Shown: positions 20,012-30,040 of the stretch, in pieces
Numbering within the stretch: the first letter of the stretch is position 1
How the letters are laid out: each line of letters opens with the position of its first letter
NCBI RefSeq assembly: GCF_000024265.1
Contig: NC_013204.1
Location: 1,538,180 to 1,602,179 of the forward strand
Reading direction: 5' to 3'
DNA length: 64,000 bases
From: Eggerthella lenta DSM 2243
GTDB taxonomy: Bacteria; Actinomycetota; Coriobacteriia; Coriobacteriales; Eggerthellaceae
Translations under genes and position numbers: made by a program
The notes under the pieces: generated by a model
Database searches by the model: none
Told to the model about the DNA's origin: nothing
The model's input: the letters and a program-made list of their open reading frames with translations, nothing else

Positions 20012-20413
20012 CTAGCGATAGCAGGTGGCGGTCATCTTCGCGATCTGCTTGCCGAGGTCGTCCTCGACCGTGACGGTGTAGAATCCCAGATGGCGGCCCG
20101 GCTTGTCGCAGACGGCCGTGGCGGTGAGCGCCGCGCCCTGCGTGGAGCGGAAGAAGCTGATGGAAGAGTCCACCGACACGGTGGGCTCTTCGCCGATGTT
20201 GCAGCATATCGCCAGCGCGAAGTCGGCCAGCGTGAAGATGGCCCCGCCCATGACGTTGCCCATCGCGTTGCGGTGCACGTCGGCCAGCTCCATCGAGCAT
20301 ACGGCGCGCCCGCGCTCGCCCGACACGACGCGGCAGCCCGCCGCCTCGGTGGCGAAGCGATCGTTCGCGAACACGGCCTCGATCTCCTCGAGCGTGGGAT
20401 CGTCGGAAAGCAT
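20012..20413 (-). CDS. PaaI-type hotdog-fold thioesterase
   Basis: 133-residue hotdog-fold protein of the PaaI/YbgC-like acyl-CoA thioesterase group. The central helix motif HRNAMGNVMGGAIFTLADFA contains the family's Asn, the GG pair and the catalytic acidic residue. The substrate is not deducible. It ends close to the MATE gene (convergent, 48 bp apart) and starts 10 bp after the stop of the Pro-rich protein, so it is likely in the same transcript as the genes upstream. Confidence 0.88.
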   Translation of the reverse strand: MLSDDPTLEEIEAVFANDRFATEAAGCRVVSGERGRAVCSMELADVHRNAMGNVMGGAIFTLADFALAICCNIGEEPTVSVDSSISFFRSTQGAALTATAVCDKPGRHLGFYTVTVEDDLGKQIAKMTATCYR

Positions 20414-20423
20414 CGCGCGCCTC

Positions 20424-21455
20424 CTATTCCGCCGGCGTGGCGACGGCGGCGAACAGCTCCAGCCATTCGCCGTCCTTCACCGTGACCGTCTGGGTGCCGC
20501 CTTTCAGGACGTACTTCGTGTCGATGATGGTATCGCCGTCGAAGTTGAGGCTGTTCATGACGTAGGCCGCACTGTCCTGGTCGGCAACGGCCGCCGCCTC
20601 GTCCTGCACCGTGATGGCGTAGGCGCCCGCCGGGATGTCGGTGCCCACATGGTACAGCCCGCTCTTGTAAGGCGCTTCGGGTTTGAAGTTGGCCTGGTCG
20701 GCCGGGTACATGCGGTCGTCGCCCGCGCCCATGAACACGACAAGGTCGCCTTCCTCGAGGTCTGCGAAATAGTTGCCGAAATACGTGAAAACCGATTTCA
20801 CGTCGTAGCCGCCCGACGAACCGTTGCTCGCGAACACGGTGAAGTAGCCTTCCTCGTCCATGCTGCCCTCGAAGAAGTAGCGGCCCGCTTCGATGTCCTG
20901 GCCTGCGCCCACGCGGTACACGCCCGAGGAGCACTTACCGTCCGCGATTTCGCTCGGCAGGTCGCCGGCGGCTTCCTTGATGGCCTCGTAGGTGTGGTAC
21001 CCCGAGCCGTTCGAGTTGCCGCCGGAGCTGCCGTCGAAACCGTCGAAGGGGAAGCTGTAGCCGTAATCATCGAAGAGGTAGGAACCTCCGTATTCGTACG
21101 GGCTGCCGTAGCGGTCGTCCAGCATGACGGCGCACGATACGCAGCCCACGCAGCCGCCGATGCCCAGCAGGAGCACGAGCAGGCAGCCCGAGAGCACCCA
21201 TGGCCACGCCCGCCTCTTCGGCTGCGCGGGCTCGGCGGGGTACGGCGGCTGCGCGGGCTGGCCATACGGAGGATGGGGCATGCCGTAGGGGGGCTGTTGA
21301 GGTTGCGGCTGCTGAGGAGCGTACGCATTCCCCGGCAGCGGAGGGGGCACGGGAGCGCCGCCCGTCGGGGCAGCGGGCGGGTTCTGCCGGCCGTCGAGGC
21401 CGCCGGGCTCGTTCCGGTCGTCGCGTTCGTCGGCGGGTTGCTCGGGTGCGGTCAT
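20424..21455 (-). CDS. Pro-rich, single-pass membrane protein with two GxYxVGxDI repeats
   Basis: 343 residues. Residues 1-80 are rich in Pro, Gln, Gly and Tyr (cytosolic tail); residues about 84-108 are a membrane helix containing several cysteines (GCVGCVSC); a Gly/Ser/Tyr linker follows; residues about 165-340 hold two related modules opening SGVYRVGAGQDIEAGRYFF and SGLYHVGTDIPAGAYAI, each ending in an ELF/LVVF strand. The layout suggests a surface-exposed domain pair on the outer face with a disordered inner tail. Function unknown; similar module pairs occur in Gram-positive surface proteins. It lies 22 bp after the polyferredoxin gene, so may be co-transcribed. Confidence 0.75.
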   Translation of the reverse strand: MTAPEQPADERDDRNEPGGLDGRQNPPAAPTGGAPVPPPLPGNAYAPQQPQPQQPPYGMPHPPYGQPAQPPYPAEPAQPKRRAWPWVLSGCLLVLLLGIGGCVGCVSCAVMLDDRYGSPYEYGGSYLFDDYGYSFPFDGFDGSSGGNSNGSGYHTYEAIKEAAGDLPSEIADGKCSSGVYRVGAGQDIEAGRYFFEGSMDEEGYFTVFASNGSSGGYDVKSVFTYFGNYFADLEEGDLVVFMGAGDDRMYPADQANFKPEAPYKSGLYHVGTDIPAGAYAITVQDEAAAVADQDSAAYVMNSLNFDGDTIIDTKYVLKGGTQTVTVKDGEWLELFAAVATPAE

Positions 21456-21477
21456 GCGATGCTCCTTGCCTCGAGGG

Positions 21478-22605
21478 CTAATCGGTCGGGGGTTCCGGGT
21501 TCTCGTCTTCGTCGGGGAGGAATACGGCCGCGGTGGCTTCGACGAGCTCGATCGCCTGCTGCGGGCACGCGTCCACGCACAGGCCGCATCCGATGCAGTA
21601 GCGCGCGTCGAAGGACAGCTTGCCGTTCTCGGGGCTGGGGAAGCGCGCGCCCGTGGGGCACGCGGCGACGCAGTCCAGCGAGTTCGTGCAGCGGCTGCGA
21701 TCCGTTTCGGACAGCACCACGGGCACGCGCGCCGCGATATCCGGGTTGCGGTCGATGGCCTCGAGCAGCAGCTGGCGCTTCGGCCACATGACGTGCTTCG
21801 TGCGGCCCTGCGGAACGAAGTCGTTGAATTGCACGCCGTCCACGAGGTTGAGGCGCGCCCGGGCTCGTGCGCGCTCCTTGCGCTCGTAGAACTGCTGCAG
21901 CACGTCGGAGTTGCGCAGGCGGCGCTTGCCCGACGCGATGTCTCCCACGTCGCTCACGAGGTTCGTGAACGCGCTGCGGCGGTCGACGCCCTCGGGGTTC
22001 GCCAGGTCGCGGACCAGGTTCTCCTTCTCGGGGATCTCGTCGAGGTAGCCTACCTTCGCGCCGCTCCACTCCTCGGCTGTCTCCACGGCGTGGGCGTACA
22101 GCATCTCGCCCATCTCGCCCGCCCGCTCGCAGTCGGCGCAGTAGGCGAGGTCGGCCGCGATGCGCACGGGGATGTTCTCCGTCAGCACGAGCGTCCAGAA
22201 CTCGGGCGACAGGCATGCCAGGCACGGCAGCACCACCACGTTGGCGGCGGGCTCCAGACCGGGAAAGACGTTTTCCTTGCAGGTGAGCACCACGTCCTCG
22301 CCGCGCAGCGCGATGCGGCGGATGCGCGCGTGCACGTCGATCATCGTGACGCGCGAGGACGAGAACGCGTCGCAGATGCCTAAGCAGATGCCGCAGCGCG
22401 TGCAGACGTCCGCGTCGATGGTCGGGCGGCCGTCCTCAGCGAAGCCGATCGCGTCGTGCGGGCAGGCCAGCGCGCAGCGGCTGCAGTCGGCGCCGCGCAC
22501 GCGGGTGCAGTAGTCGCGCAGCACGACGATCTGGTTGGGACGGCCCTCCGTATCGGCGGAGGGGCCGTCGGCCTGCTCGGGCATGTTGTCAGGGGCGTCA
22601 GCCAC
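21478..22605 (-). CDS. Polyferredoxin with MvhD-like central domain
   Basis: 375 residues. The N-terminal ferredoxin pair has CSRCALACP with an upstream Cys in DYC, and CTRCGICLGIC. A central region (about 105-180) with TCKEN, LPCLACL and YCADCERAG resembles the cysteine-bearing small domain of hydrogenase/heterodisulfide reductase delta subunits. The C-terminal pair reads CTNSLDCVAACP and CIGCGLCVDACP; the first lacks the second of its four cysteines (Ser instead), so it may hold a three-iron or different cluster. An intracellular electron carrier is likely; partners are unknown. Its start overlaps the gltX stop by 8 bp. Confidence 0.85.
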   Translation of the reverse strand: MADAPDNMPEQADGPSADTEGRPNQIVVLRDYCTRVRGADCSRCALACPHDAIGFAEDGRPTIDADVCTRCGICLGICDAFSSSRVTMIDVHARIRRIALRGEDVVLTCKENVFPGLEPAANVVVLPCLACLSPEFWTLVLTENIPVRIAADLAYCADCERAGEMGEMLYAHAVETAEEWSGAKVGYLDEIPEKENLVRDLANPEGVDRRSAFTNLVSDVGDIASGKRRLRNSDVLQQFYERKERARARARLNLVDGVQFNDFVPQGRTKHVMWPKRQLLLEAIDRNPDIAARVPVVLSETDRSRCTNSLDCVAACPTGARFPSPENGKLSFDARYCIGCGLCVDACPQQAIELVEATAAVFLPDEDENPEPPTD

Positions 22606-24205
22606 CGAACACCTCTTTCGTCACGTAGTCGATGCGGGCCAGCACGTCTTCGCGGGACAGCAGCTCGATGCTCTCGAACAAAGGCGGCGACACCATGTTG
22701 CCGCACACCGCCACGCGCAACGGCTGGAACAGCAGCTTCGGCTTGAGCTCCAAGCGCTCGCCCTCGGCGCGGCACGCTTCCTGCAGCGCTTCGGCCTCCC
22801 AGGCCACGTTCTCGTCGGCCAGCACGCCGCGGCAGGCGCGCAAGGCCTCGTCGGCGCGCGCGCCCTCCTTCTTCAGCACCTTGTTGACGCTCTTCTCGTC
22901 GAGCTCGCGCACCTCGGGGCCCCAGAACATATAAGGCAGTTTTTCGGCGGCATCGGTTAGGCGCGTCTCGCGTTCGGCAAGCAGGGGATAGAGCCTTGCG
23001 TACCATTCGGTTCGAACGTCGATGTCGGCCAAAGCCGCCCGATGAACCGAATCGTCGGGAAGTGCAAGAGGAGAGTAGACGGGTTCGCCGCGAAGCGTTT
23101 CGCTGACTTCCGCGGACGGTTCGGCCCGCTCTCCCGTCTTGCCGACAACCCGAGCCTCGGCAAGCCATATTTTCGATGCCTGCACCCAGGCGTTCGCTCC
23201 CATCTCCTTGATGTACTGGCCGTTCATCCAATCGAGCTTCGTCTCGTCGAACACGGCGTCCTTTTTCGTGACGCGGTCGAGGCTGAAGCGCTCGCATAGG
23301 GTTTTGCGGTCGATGAGCGTCGTTTCGCCGTCCAGCGACCAGCCCAGGAGCGCCAGGAAGTTCACCATGGCGTCGGGCAGGTAGCCGCGCTCGCAGAACT
23401 CCTCCACGCTGGCCGCGCCGTGGCGCTTCGACAGCTTCTTGCCGTCGGGGCCCAGGATCATGGACAGGTGGGCGAAGGTGGGCACGTCGAACCCGAGCGC
23501 CTCGTAGATGAGGATCTGGCGCGGGGTGTTGGACAGGTGGTCGTCGCCGCGGATGACGTGCGTGACGCCCATGTTCGCGTCGTCGCACACCACGGCGAAG
23601 TTGTAGGTGGGGGAGCCGTCGGTGCGCACGACGATCATGTCGTCCATCACCTCGGCCGGGAAGCTGACGTGGCCGTACACGGCGTCGTCGAACTCGATGG
23701 CCCCGCGCTCGGCGGGCACGCGCAGGCGCCACACGTGCGGCTCGCCGGCCTCGATGCGCCTGGCCGCCTCGGCCGGGTCGAGGTCGCGGCAGGTGCGGTC
23801 GTAGCCCGCGTAGCCGCCCTCGTTCGCCTCGGCTGCGGCGCGCTTGGCGTCCAGCTCCTCCTTCGTGCAGAAGCAGGGGTACACGCTGCCGCGCTGCTTC
23901 ATCTGCTCGAGCGCCGCGGCGTAGGTGTCCGTGCGTTGCGTTTGGAAGTAGGGTCCGGCGGCTCCCCCCACCTCGGGGCCTTCGTCCCAATCGAGCCCCA
24001 GCCACTTCATTGCGTTGAGGATGACCTGCACGTTCTCCTCGGTGGAACGCTCGGGGTCGGTGTCTTCGATGCGCAGGATGAAGTCGCCGCCCATGGCGCG
24101 CGCGAACACCCAGTTGTAGATGGCCGTTCGTGCGCCGCCCACATGCAGGCGGCCGGTGGGGGAAGGTGCGAAGCGCACGCGGACTTTCTTGTTCTCGTCA
24201 GTCAT
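22598..24205 (-). CDS. gltX: Glutamyl-tRNA synthetase
   Basis: 535 residues, class I. Charges tRNA-Glu (and in many such bacteria tRNA-Gln, for later amidation). HIGH-type PSPTGRLHVGG at residues 10-20 and KMSKS-type KKLSKRHG are present. The protein is ~40 residues longer than usual owing to an insertion after AWVQASKIWLAEAR (about 310-360) of less biased codon use. Start 24205 has GGAGGA upstream; the frame is open further up without a match. Overlaps the downstream polyferredoxin gene by 8 bp. Confidence 0.95.
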   Translation of the reverse strand: MTDENKKVRVRFAPSPTGRLHVGGARTAIYNWVFARAMGGDFILRIEDTDPERSTEENVQVILNAMKWLGLDWDEGPEVGGAAGPYFQTQRTDTYAAALEQMKQRGSVYPCFCTKEELDAKRAAAEANEGGYAGYDRTCRDLDPAEAARRIEAGEPHVWRLRVPAERGAIEFDDAVYGHVSFPAEVMDDMIVVRTDGSPTYNFAVVCDDANMGVTHVIRGDDHLSNTPRQILIYEALGFDVPTFAHLSMILGPDGKKLSKRHGAASVEEFCERGYLPDAMVNFLALLGWSLDGETTLIDRKTLCERFSLDRVTKKDAVFDETKLDWMNGQYIKEMGANAWVQASKIWLAEARVVGKTGERAEPSAEVSETLRGEPVYSPLALPDDSVHRAALADIDVRTEWYARLYPLLAERETRLTDAAEKLPYMFWGPEVRELDEKSVNKVLKKEGARADEALRACRGVLADENVAWEAEALQEACRAEGERLELKPKLLFQPLRVAVCGNMVSPPLFESIELLSREDVLARIDYVTKEVFGG

Positions 24206-24278
24206 GGTTGCGGTGATCCTCCAGATTGGATGATTTCTCGTTTCAAGTCCTCGAAACAGGGTTTCGGGGGCGAATGCC

Positions 24279-24284
24279 AGTATA
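24279..24284 (-). promoter_or_regulatory. gltX -10 element
   Basis: Minus-strand TATACT about 75 nt before the gltX start; a weak TTTGCG sits 17 bp upstream. Confidence 0.45.
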
Positions 24285-24479
24285 GACAACCTGGCTCAAG
24301 CCGCAAACCGCGCGCGCCGCATCCTCATCAAAATGCTCGACCGCCGCGCTCGCGGCGCATTGGCGCGCGCTTCAATGCGGGCGCGTCGGGCCTCGGTCGT
24401 GTCGGGCCGGAATCCCGCATTCCGGGTGGCGGAGGAGCCGCCCGATTGGCCCCCTGCCGCGAAAAACCGCGTTTTCTCC

Positions 24480-24634
24480 CATGTGCCGGACTTATGTGCA
24501 CCTCTGCTTTGGGAAAACGCCCCTTGTAGGAGGTGGTGCGACCCTCTGTTTGAGAAAACCGCAGGTCAGAAATTAACCAAGTCATACTTTTTCCTTTTCG
24601 GTGCCCTGAGAGGTGCGCATAAGTCGGGCACATG
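24480..24634. repeat. Inverted-repeat element with 26-bp arms
   Basis: The 560-bp gap between gltX and the nuclease gene shows no gene. Arms at 24480-24505 and 24609-24634 match at 24 of 26 positions (core GACTTATG flanked by CATGTGCC and GCACCTCT). A second hairpin, GCGTTTTCTCCC (24469-24480) with GGGAAAACGC (24511-24520), overlaps the left arm. The interior is locally AT-richer than its surroundings. Compact, MITE-like, no coding capacity. Confidence 0.75.
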
Positions 24635-24767
24635 GTGTTTTTCGGCCCTTTTCGATGACGCGAGCGCGCACAACTCAAGGACTTGTCCCCGTTTCGGTTT
24701 CCGTGCGCTGCGCAAGGGGTGCTGGGGAGAGGGGCGGGGCGGTCGCCTTTCATAGCGCTCGCTTCGC

Positions 24768-25727
24768 CTATCGCTGCACCAGCAAGCGGTGGAGCTCGAT
24801 GCGACGGTTTGCCCATGCGTCCCAGCCCGGTCCGAACTTCTTGCCCAGGGCGCTGGCCACCAGCAGCGCGACGCGTTCGAATTCGTAGTAGTTTCGAGCT
24901 TGCCCCCAAGTGAGGGTCACGACTCGTGTGCCCAGGTGCTCGATGCCGTTGCGCCGGATGGCGTCCTCGGAGGCCTTTCGGTCGCCTCGATGGTGCTTGT
25001 CGCTGTCGTATTCCACGGAGATGTTCGCGCGGGGCCAAAACAGATCGGGAAGGTACGCCGATTGCGGCAGCGCACGGCGGTTTTTCCTCGTCACTTCGAA
25101 ACGCGGGTTCAGCTGCGGTTTCTCCAGGCCGAAGCCTCCCATGCGCGGATCGAATACCATGGTTTCCGCGATGTCGGTCTCCATCGGCGACAGCGAGTTG
25201 TCGCACGCGTAGCGCAAGGCCCGCTTCACGTCGGCGGCTCCGCGCACTCCTCGAGCCTTGTCGGCGAAGCGCTCGATGCCGGCGACGGTCGTTGCGGGTG
25301 GCAACTCGGTGGCGTCGCCTCCTCGGCCGTCGGGCAGGCGGTATCGTCCGCAGAGCTCGTACAGGAATTCGACGAGCAAGGGGAACGGCGTCGACGGCGC
25401 GATCGACAGGCAGGTGAGCTCGGGCGAGGCGACCATCACGTGGCGCGACAGCTTGACGAAGGATCGCTCCGGTAATCGATGCGAGCACACGTGGAGCTTC
25501 GTTCTCTTGCATCGACGGCGCGACGACGCATCGGGCGCGAGGAGGTGGATTGGCTCGGAGAGCCATCCGACCCCCGCCTCCTCGAGGGCTGCGAGGTCCG
25601 AGGCGCTGAACGGAGGCGTCTCGCGATCCTGTCCGAACGGCGTGGCCGCCCTCGCACGGGTCTTCGCGCTCGGATCGGCTCTCCTCCAGTATTCGACGGC
25701 CGGCGCATCGGCAAGGTACAAGGTCAT
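24768..25727 (-). CDS. Protein with C-terminal Vsr/DUF559-like nuclease fold
   Basis: 319 residues. The N-terminal two thirds are unrecognised. Residues about 225-275 carry a PD-(D/E)XK-type core: YLPDLFWPRANISVEYDSDKHH, then a basic GDRKASEDAIRRN helix and a GTRVVTLTWGQ strand, as in very-short-patch and DUF559 endonuclease-like proteins. It could be a nuclease of a defence or repair system, but no partner genes are adjacent. Start 25727 follows GGAAGGAG (4-nt spacing); an ATG 42 nt upstream has no ribosome site. The flanking gap holds an inverted-repeat element. Confidence 0.75.
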   Translation of the reverse strand: MTLYLADAPAVEYWRRADPSAKTRARAATPFGQDRETPPFSASDLAALEEAGVGWLSEPIHLLAPDASSRRRCKRTKLHVCSHRLPERSFVKLSRHVMVASPELTCLSIAPSTPFPLLVEFLYELCGRYRLPDGRGGDATELPPATTVAGIERFADKARGVRGAADVKRALRYACDNSLSPMETDIAETMVFDPRMGGFGLEKPQLNPRFEVTRKNRRALPQSAYLPDLFWPRANISVEYDSDKHHRGDRKASEDAIRRNGIEHLGTRVVTLTWGQARNYYEFERVALLVASALGKKFGPGWDAWANRRIELHRLLVQR

Positions 25728-25899
25728 GTCGCTCCTTCCCGGTGGGGCCGACTGCGAAACGAATGACATCTTACCAGTTCAAATACTAAAAATATACCGA
25801 TTTGAGCGCTGGAAACGCGCTGGGTTTTGGCTAGATCCGCGTAGCATTTCCGCTAGATCCGCGTCGGTTCTGCGCGGCTTCGCAGGTGGGAGGGGCGCC

Positions 25900-26637
25900 C
25901 TACGCCCGTTTGCGGCGCAGCAAGGCGCCGACGACGACGGATGCGATGGACAGCAGACCCGTCGCAGCGAGCCACACCGCCCCCATCCCTATCCAGAACT
26001 CGGGCGGGTACATGGTGATGAGCAGCGAGTCGTAGGAGAACGTCCACGTGCCGTTCGCGAAGAACAGCGAGTGGAAGGCGGCGAAGAAGCCGTTGAAGTC
26101 CGCGACCACCCATGCGGCCAGAAGCGCGAACACCGCGATGACCGCGATGCCCGCCGCCATGAGCACGCCGCCGAGCGCACGGCGCCCCACGCGGACGGCC
26201 ATGTGCGCGCAGGCTGCTACGGCCACGAGCGCGACGACGATGAGCCCGATGCGCGCGCCCGCCACGACGTGGTACACGTCGTCGAGGTGCGACAGGGCGT
26301 CGGCGGGCAGCGTGTACTCCTCGGGCGCGGCGGCCAGCTCGTCAGGGGCGGCGTCGGCGTAGGGGGTGCCCGCGCTCTCGTTGATGGCGTGCAGCATGGA
26401 GAACACGGCCTCGCGGTCGTTCGACCCTACGGTGTAGTCGCGCGTGGCGACGGCCGCCTGCACCAGCTCGTCGTGCGAGAACGGCGTGCCCGGGTTGCCG
26501 TTGCCGGAGAACGCTTCGGCCAGCATCTCGGTGGTCTGCGGAAACGCCGCGCATGCGGCGAACCCGGCCGCTACGAGCGTGATCGCCAGCGACGCGGCGG
26601 CCACCACGGCGGCGAGCTTGTTCATCAGATCGGTCAT
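25900..26637 (-). CDS. DUF1461 integral membrane protein
   Basis: 245 residues of the DUF1461 (TIGR01906) family. One N-terminal membrane helix, an extracellular region of ~100 residues with the family's HLDDV motif (LSHLDDVYHVVAGAR), then three to four helices; FHSLFFANGTWTFSYDSLLI, with its FHxxFF...W pattern, is the family signature. Function unknown. It starts 80 bp after the ATP-grasp gene on the same strand, so a shared transcript is plausible. Confidence 0.88.
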   Translation of the reverse strand: MTDLMNKLAAVVAAASLAITLVAAGFAACAAFPQTTEMLAEAFSGNGNPGTPFSHDELVQAAVATRDYTVGSNDREAVFSMLHAINESAGTPYADAAPDELAAAPEEYTLPADALSHLDDVYHVVAGARIGLIVVALVAVAACAHMAVRVGRRALGGVLMAAGIAVIAVFALLAAWVVADFNGFFAAFHSLFFANGTWTFSYDSLLITMYPPEFWIGMGAVWLAATGLLSIASVVVGALLRRKRA

Positions 26638-26717
26638 CTCTCGTCTCTCTCTTCTCGCGACGTTCCCGCGGCATGCTGCGCCGGCAGGGCGCCCCCGCCC
26701 CGCCGGCGCCGAAGTTC

Positions 26718-28082
26718 CTAGTCCACCCAGATCGTGGCGGCGGTCATGCCCTGCATGTCCTTCGAGATCGTGGGCAGCGGCCCCAGGCGGCTGAACACGC
26801 CCTGGAACACGCCGTCGTACAGGTACAATCCGTTCAGGTTGTTGTACAGCTTCGGGGCGTCGGACACCTCGTCGTCGGTCAGCTGGTCGATGCCCGTGTC
26901 CGGCGGCAGCGTCTCGGTTTTGAAGGGGCGGATGTAGCGCTGCACGATGAACGGGGAGCCCGCGCGACCGTTCGCGAACTTGTCGATGAGACCCTCCCAT
27001 TCCTCTTGCGACACGTAGCAGCCGGCGTACACGTCGTCGGCGCCGTAGTGGTCGGTGGGCTTGATGATCCACTCGTCCTTGTTCGCGCGGATCTGCGGCA
27101 CGTTGATGTAGTCGTCGTCCAGAAAGGCCGTCATCGGCACGGTCTCCTCGATGAACGAGATCTCGTCGCCGTCCAGGAACTCCAGGGTCCGCTCGTCGAA
27201 CAGCACCTTGAATATCTGCTTGTCGTGTACGATGTGCCCGGCGAAGCTGCCGATGAGCGCCACCTTCTCGGCGCGCACCGCGTTGAGAAGCTCCTGGGAG
27301 TCGTCCCAGTGGTCGATGACGTCGTTGGTCACGCAGCGCCGCCAGATGGCGTCGATGCGCTGGCCGTCCTTGTCGTGCAGCGCCTCGCCGTCGAAGGAAA
27401 GCTCGCGCACGTCGGCCACCACGCACTCGACGCCGCGCTGGCGGAACAGGTCGGCGTAGATGTGGAACTCGTCCACCACGCCGTTCTCCAGGTAGTCGCA
27501 GATGGCGATGCGCGGGTTCTCCACGCGGCGGGCGTAGGTGGCGTAGATGTCCAAGAACGCCTGCACCCACGACTCGAACAGCTCGCATCCCTCCACCTGG
27601 TGGCGGCTCGCGAACTCCTTGAACGTTTCTGACTGCGCCACCGACGTGGTGATCTCGCGGTTCTCATTCATGCCCGACGAGCCGTCGGCGTTGAACTCGC
27701 AGAACTTCACCCGGTAGTCGTCCTCGTCCAGGAACGTGTCCACGCGGGCGAACGGCAGAACCGAGTCGTAGCCGCGCGGCAGCAGGATGAGCTCTTCCAG
27801 ACGCGGGTCGAAGTCGAAGGCGCGCCGGTACTCGGGGTCGGCCAGGTACCGCTCGATGACCTTGACGAGGATGCGGTGCGCGGTTTCCGCCGTCTCTTTC
27901 ATCGTGTCGTAGGTTTTTCTATTGAACAGGCGGGGGATGAACGAGCACGCTACCACGCGGTGGTGCACGATGGCCGTGGAGCTCTGCATGTAGTCGTAGG
28001 CGGCGCGACGTCCGGCGACGTCGCCGCCGAGCGCGTCCATGATCTGGAAGTACTCGCGCGTGTAGTCGGCGTTGGTTGGCAT
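26718..28082 (-). CDS. Circularly permuted ATP-grasp family protein
   Basis: 454 residues resembling glutathionylspermidine-synthase-like, circularly permuted ATP-grasp proteins that join a carboxylate to an amine at ATP cost. Seen: VKFCEFNADGSSGMNENRE (family NADGSSGMNE motif), IWRRCVTNDVID, the ATP-binding DEWIIKPTDHYGADDVYAG (Lys and acidic residues) and FIVQRYIRPF. The product is not deducible; polyamine-like or peptide-tagging roles are possible. Start 28082 follows GAAAGGA. Its own promoter is at 28155-28163. Confidence 0.85.
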   Translation of the reverse strand: MPTNADYTREYFQIMDALGGDVAGRRAAYDYMQSSTAIVHHRVVACSFIPRLFNRKTYDTMKETAETAHRILVKVIERYLADPEYRRAFDFDPRLEELILLPRGYDSVLPFARVDTFLDEDDYRVKFCEFNADGSSGMNENREITTSVAQSETFKEFASRHQVEGCELFESWVQAFLDIYATYARRVENPRIAICDYLENGVVDEFHIYADLFRQRGVECVVADVRELSFDGEALHDKDGQRIDAIWRRCVTNDVIDHWDDSQELLNAVRAEKVALIGSFAGHIVHDKQIFKVLFDERTLEFLDGDEISFIEETVPMTAFLDDDYINVPQIRANKDEWIIKPTDHYGADDVYAGCYVSQEEWEGLIDKFANGRAGSPFIVQRYIRPFKTETLPPDTGIDQLTDDEVSDAPKLYNNLNGLYLYDGVFQGVFSRLGPLPTISKDMQGMTAATIWVD

Positions 28083-28154
28083 GGCGATCCTTTCGGGACG
28101 CCGCTCCCGAAGCGGCGGGACGTGCTCGGGGCGGAGGCTGGATTTCAACCAAAA

Positions 28155-28163
28155 AGTCTACCA
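28155..28163 (-). promoter_or_regulatory. ATP-grasp gene extended -10 promoter
   Basis: Minus-strand TGG-TAGACT, about 75 nt before the start at 28082. Confidence 0.5.
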
Positions 28164-28362
28164 CGAGCCGCGCGCCGCGATCGGGGAAGTTGCCGTATCG
28201 CCACATGAACGGCAACGTCACGGAATCTTTCCGGGCTCGGTCGAGGGGCGGGCGAGCGCAGCCGACGGGGCGTTGCCGTCGTGCGGAGCGCGCTTCGCCG
28301 GGGCGCGCGCCGCATGCGAACGGCGCGGTCGTGGGGGTTGCGCGCATGCGGGGTTTTCTCTA

Positions 28363-28391
28363 TTGCGCGGACGGTTCTTTCGGGGTACCAT
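28363..28391 (+). promoter_or_regulatory. metK promoter
   Basis: TTGCGC (28363-28368), 17-bp spacer, TACCAT (28386-28391). Transcription would start near 28398, about 35 nt before the riboswitch core. The rest of the 28083-28362 spacer shows only a CCGCATGCG/CGCATGCGG hairpin (28310-28351). Confidence 0.6.
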
Positions 28392-28429
28392 CGGCAAGGT
28401 TTCACGGGGATTCCGGCTTTTCGCACGGT

Positions 28430-28530
28430 TCTCTGTTTTATCAAGAGTCGGGGGAGAGAGTTGGCTCTGTGATCCCGACACCAACCTGGCGGATACGCCA
28501 AGGTGGTCCGGCCTACAGCGATGAAGGAGG
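28430..28530 (+). ncRNA. SAM riboswitch (SAM-I clan) upstream of metK
   Basis: The leader shows the SAM-I core in order: TTTTATCAAGAG, a GTCGGG/CCCGAC stem around GGAGAGAGTTGGCTCTGTGA, CACCAACC, a TGGCG-GATA-CGCCA hairpin, AAGGTGGTCC and a closing GATGA. TTGG in the first loop can pair with CCAA for the pseudoknot. The P1 3' strand GATGAAGGAG contains part of the metK Shine-Dalgarno (AAGGAGG, 28524-28530), so SAM binding would hide it: translational repression of SAM synthesis by its product. Subclass (I or I/IV) not resolved. Confidence 0.85.
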
Positions 28531-28535
28531 AACGT

Positions 28536-29801
<1,266 letters not shown>

Positions 29802-29826
29802 GCGACAACCGTAGAAGCTTGTGGCG

Positions 29827-29862
29827 AACCGCCCGTTGCGATCGCGCAGCGGGCGGTTTCGC
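29827..29862 (+). terminator. metK terminator
   Basis: Arms AACCGCCCG (29827-29835) and CGGGCGGTT (29850-29858) close a hairpin followed by TCGCGTTT, a weak T-tract. Confidence 0.7.
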
Positions 29863-30040
29863 GTTTGCGGCGCGCGGGACGGTGCCCTGAGGGGGGATCG
29901 GCGCTTCGCGTGAAGCGTGAGCGTTCGGCTAGGCGCTTGGCAGGTCTGGAAGGGTTTCTGTCCCGCGTTCTCTCCCGCGTGCCGTTTCGTGCTGCCAGCC
30001 GGGCTCTTCGCTGTTGAACCAGGGTTAGCAGGGAAAGCGG

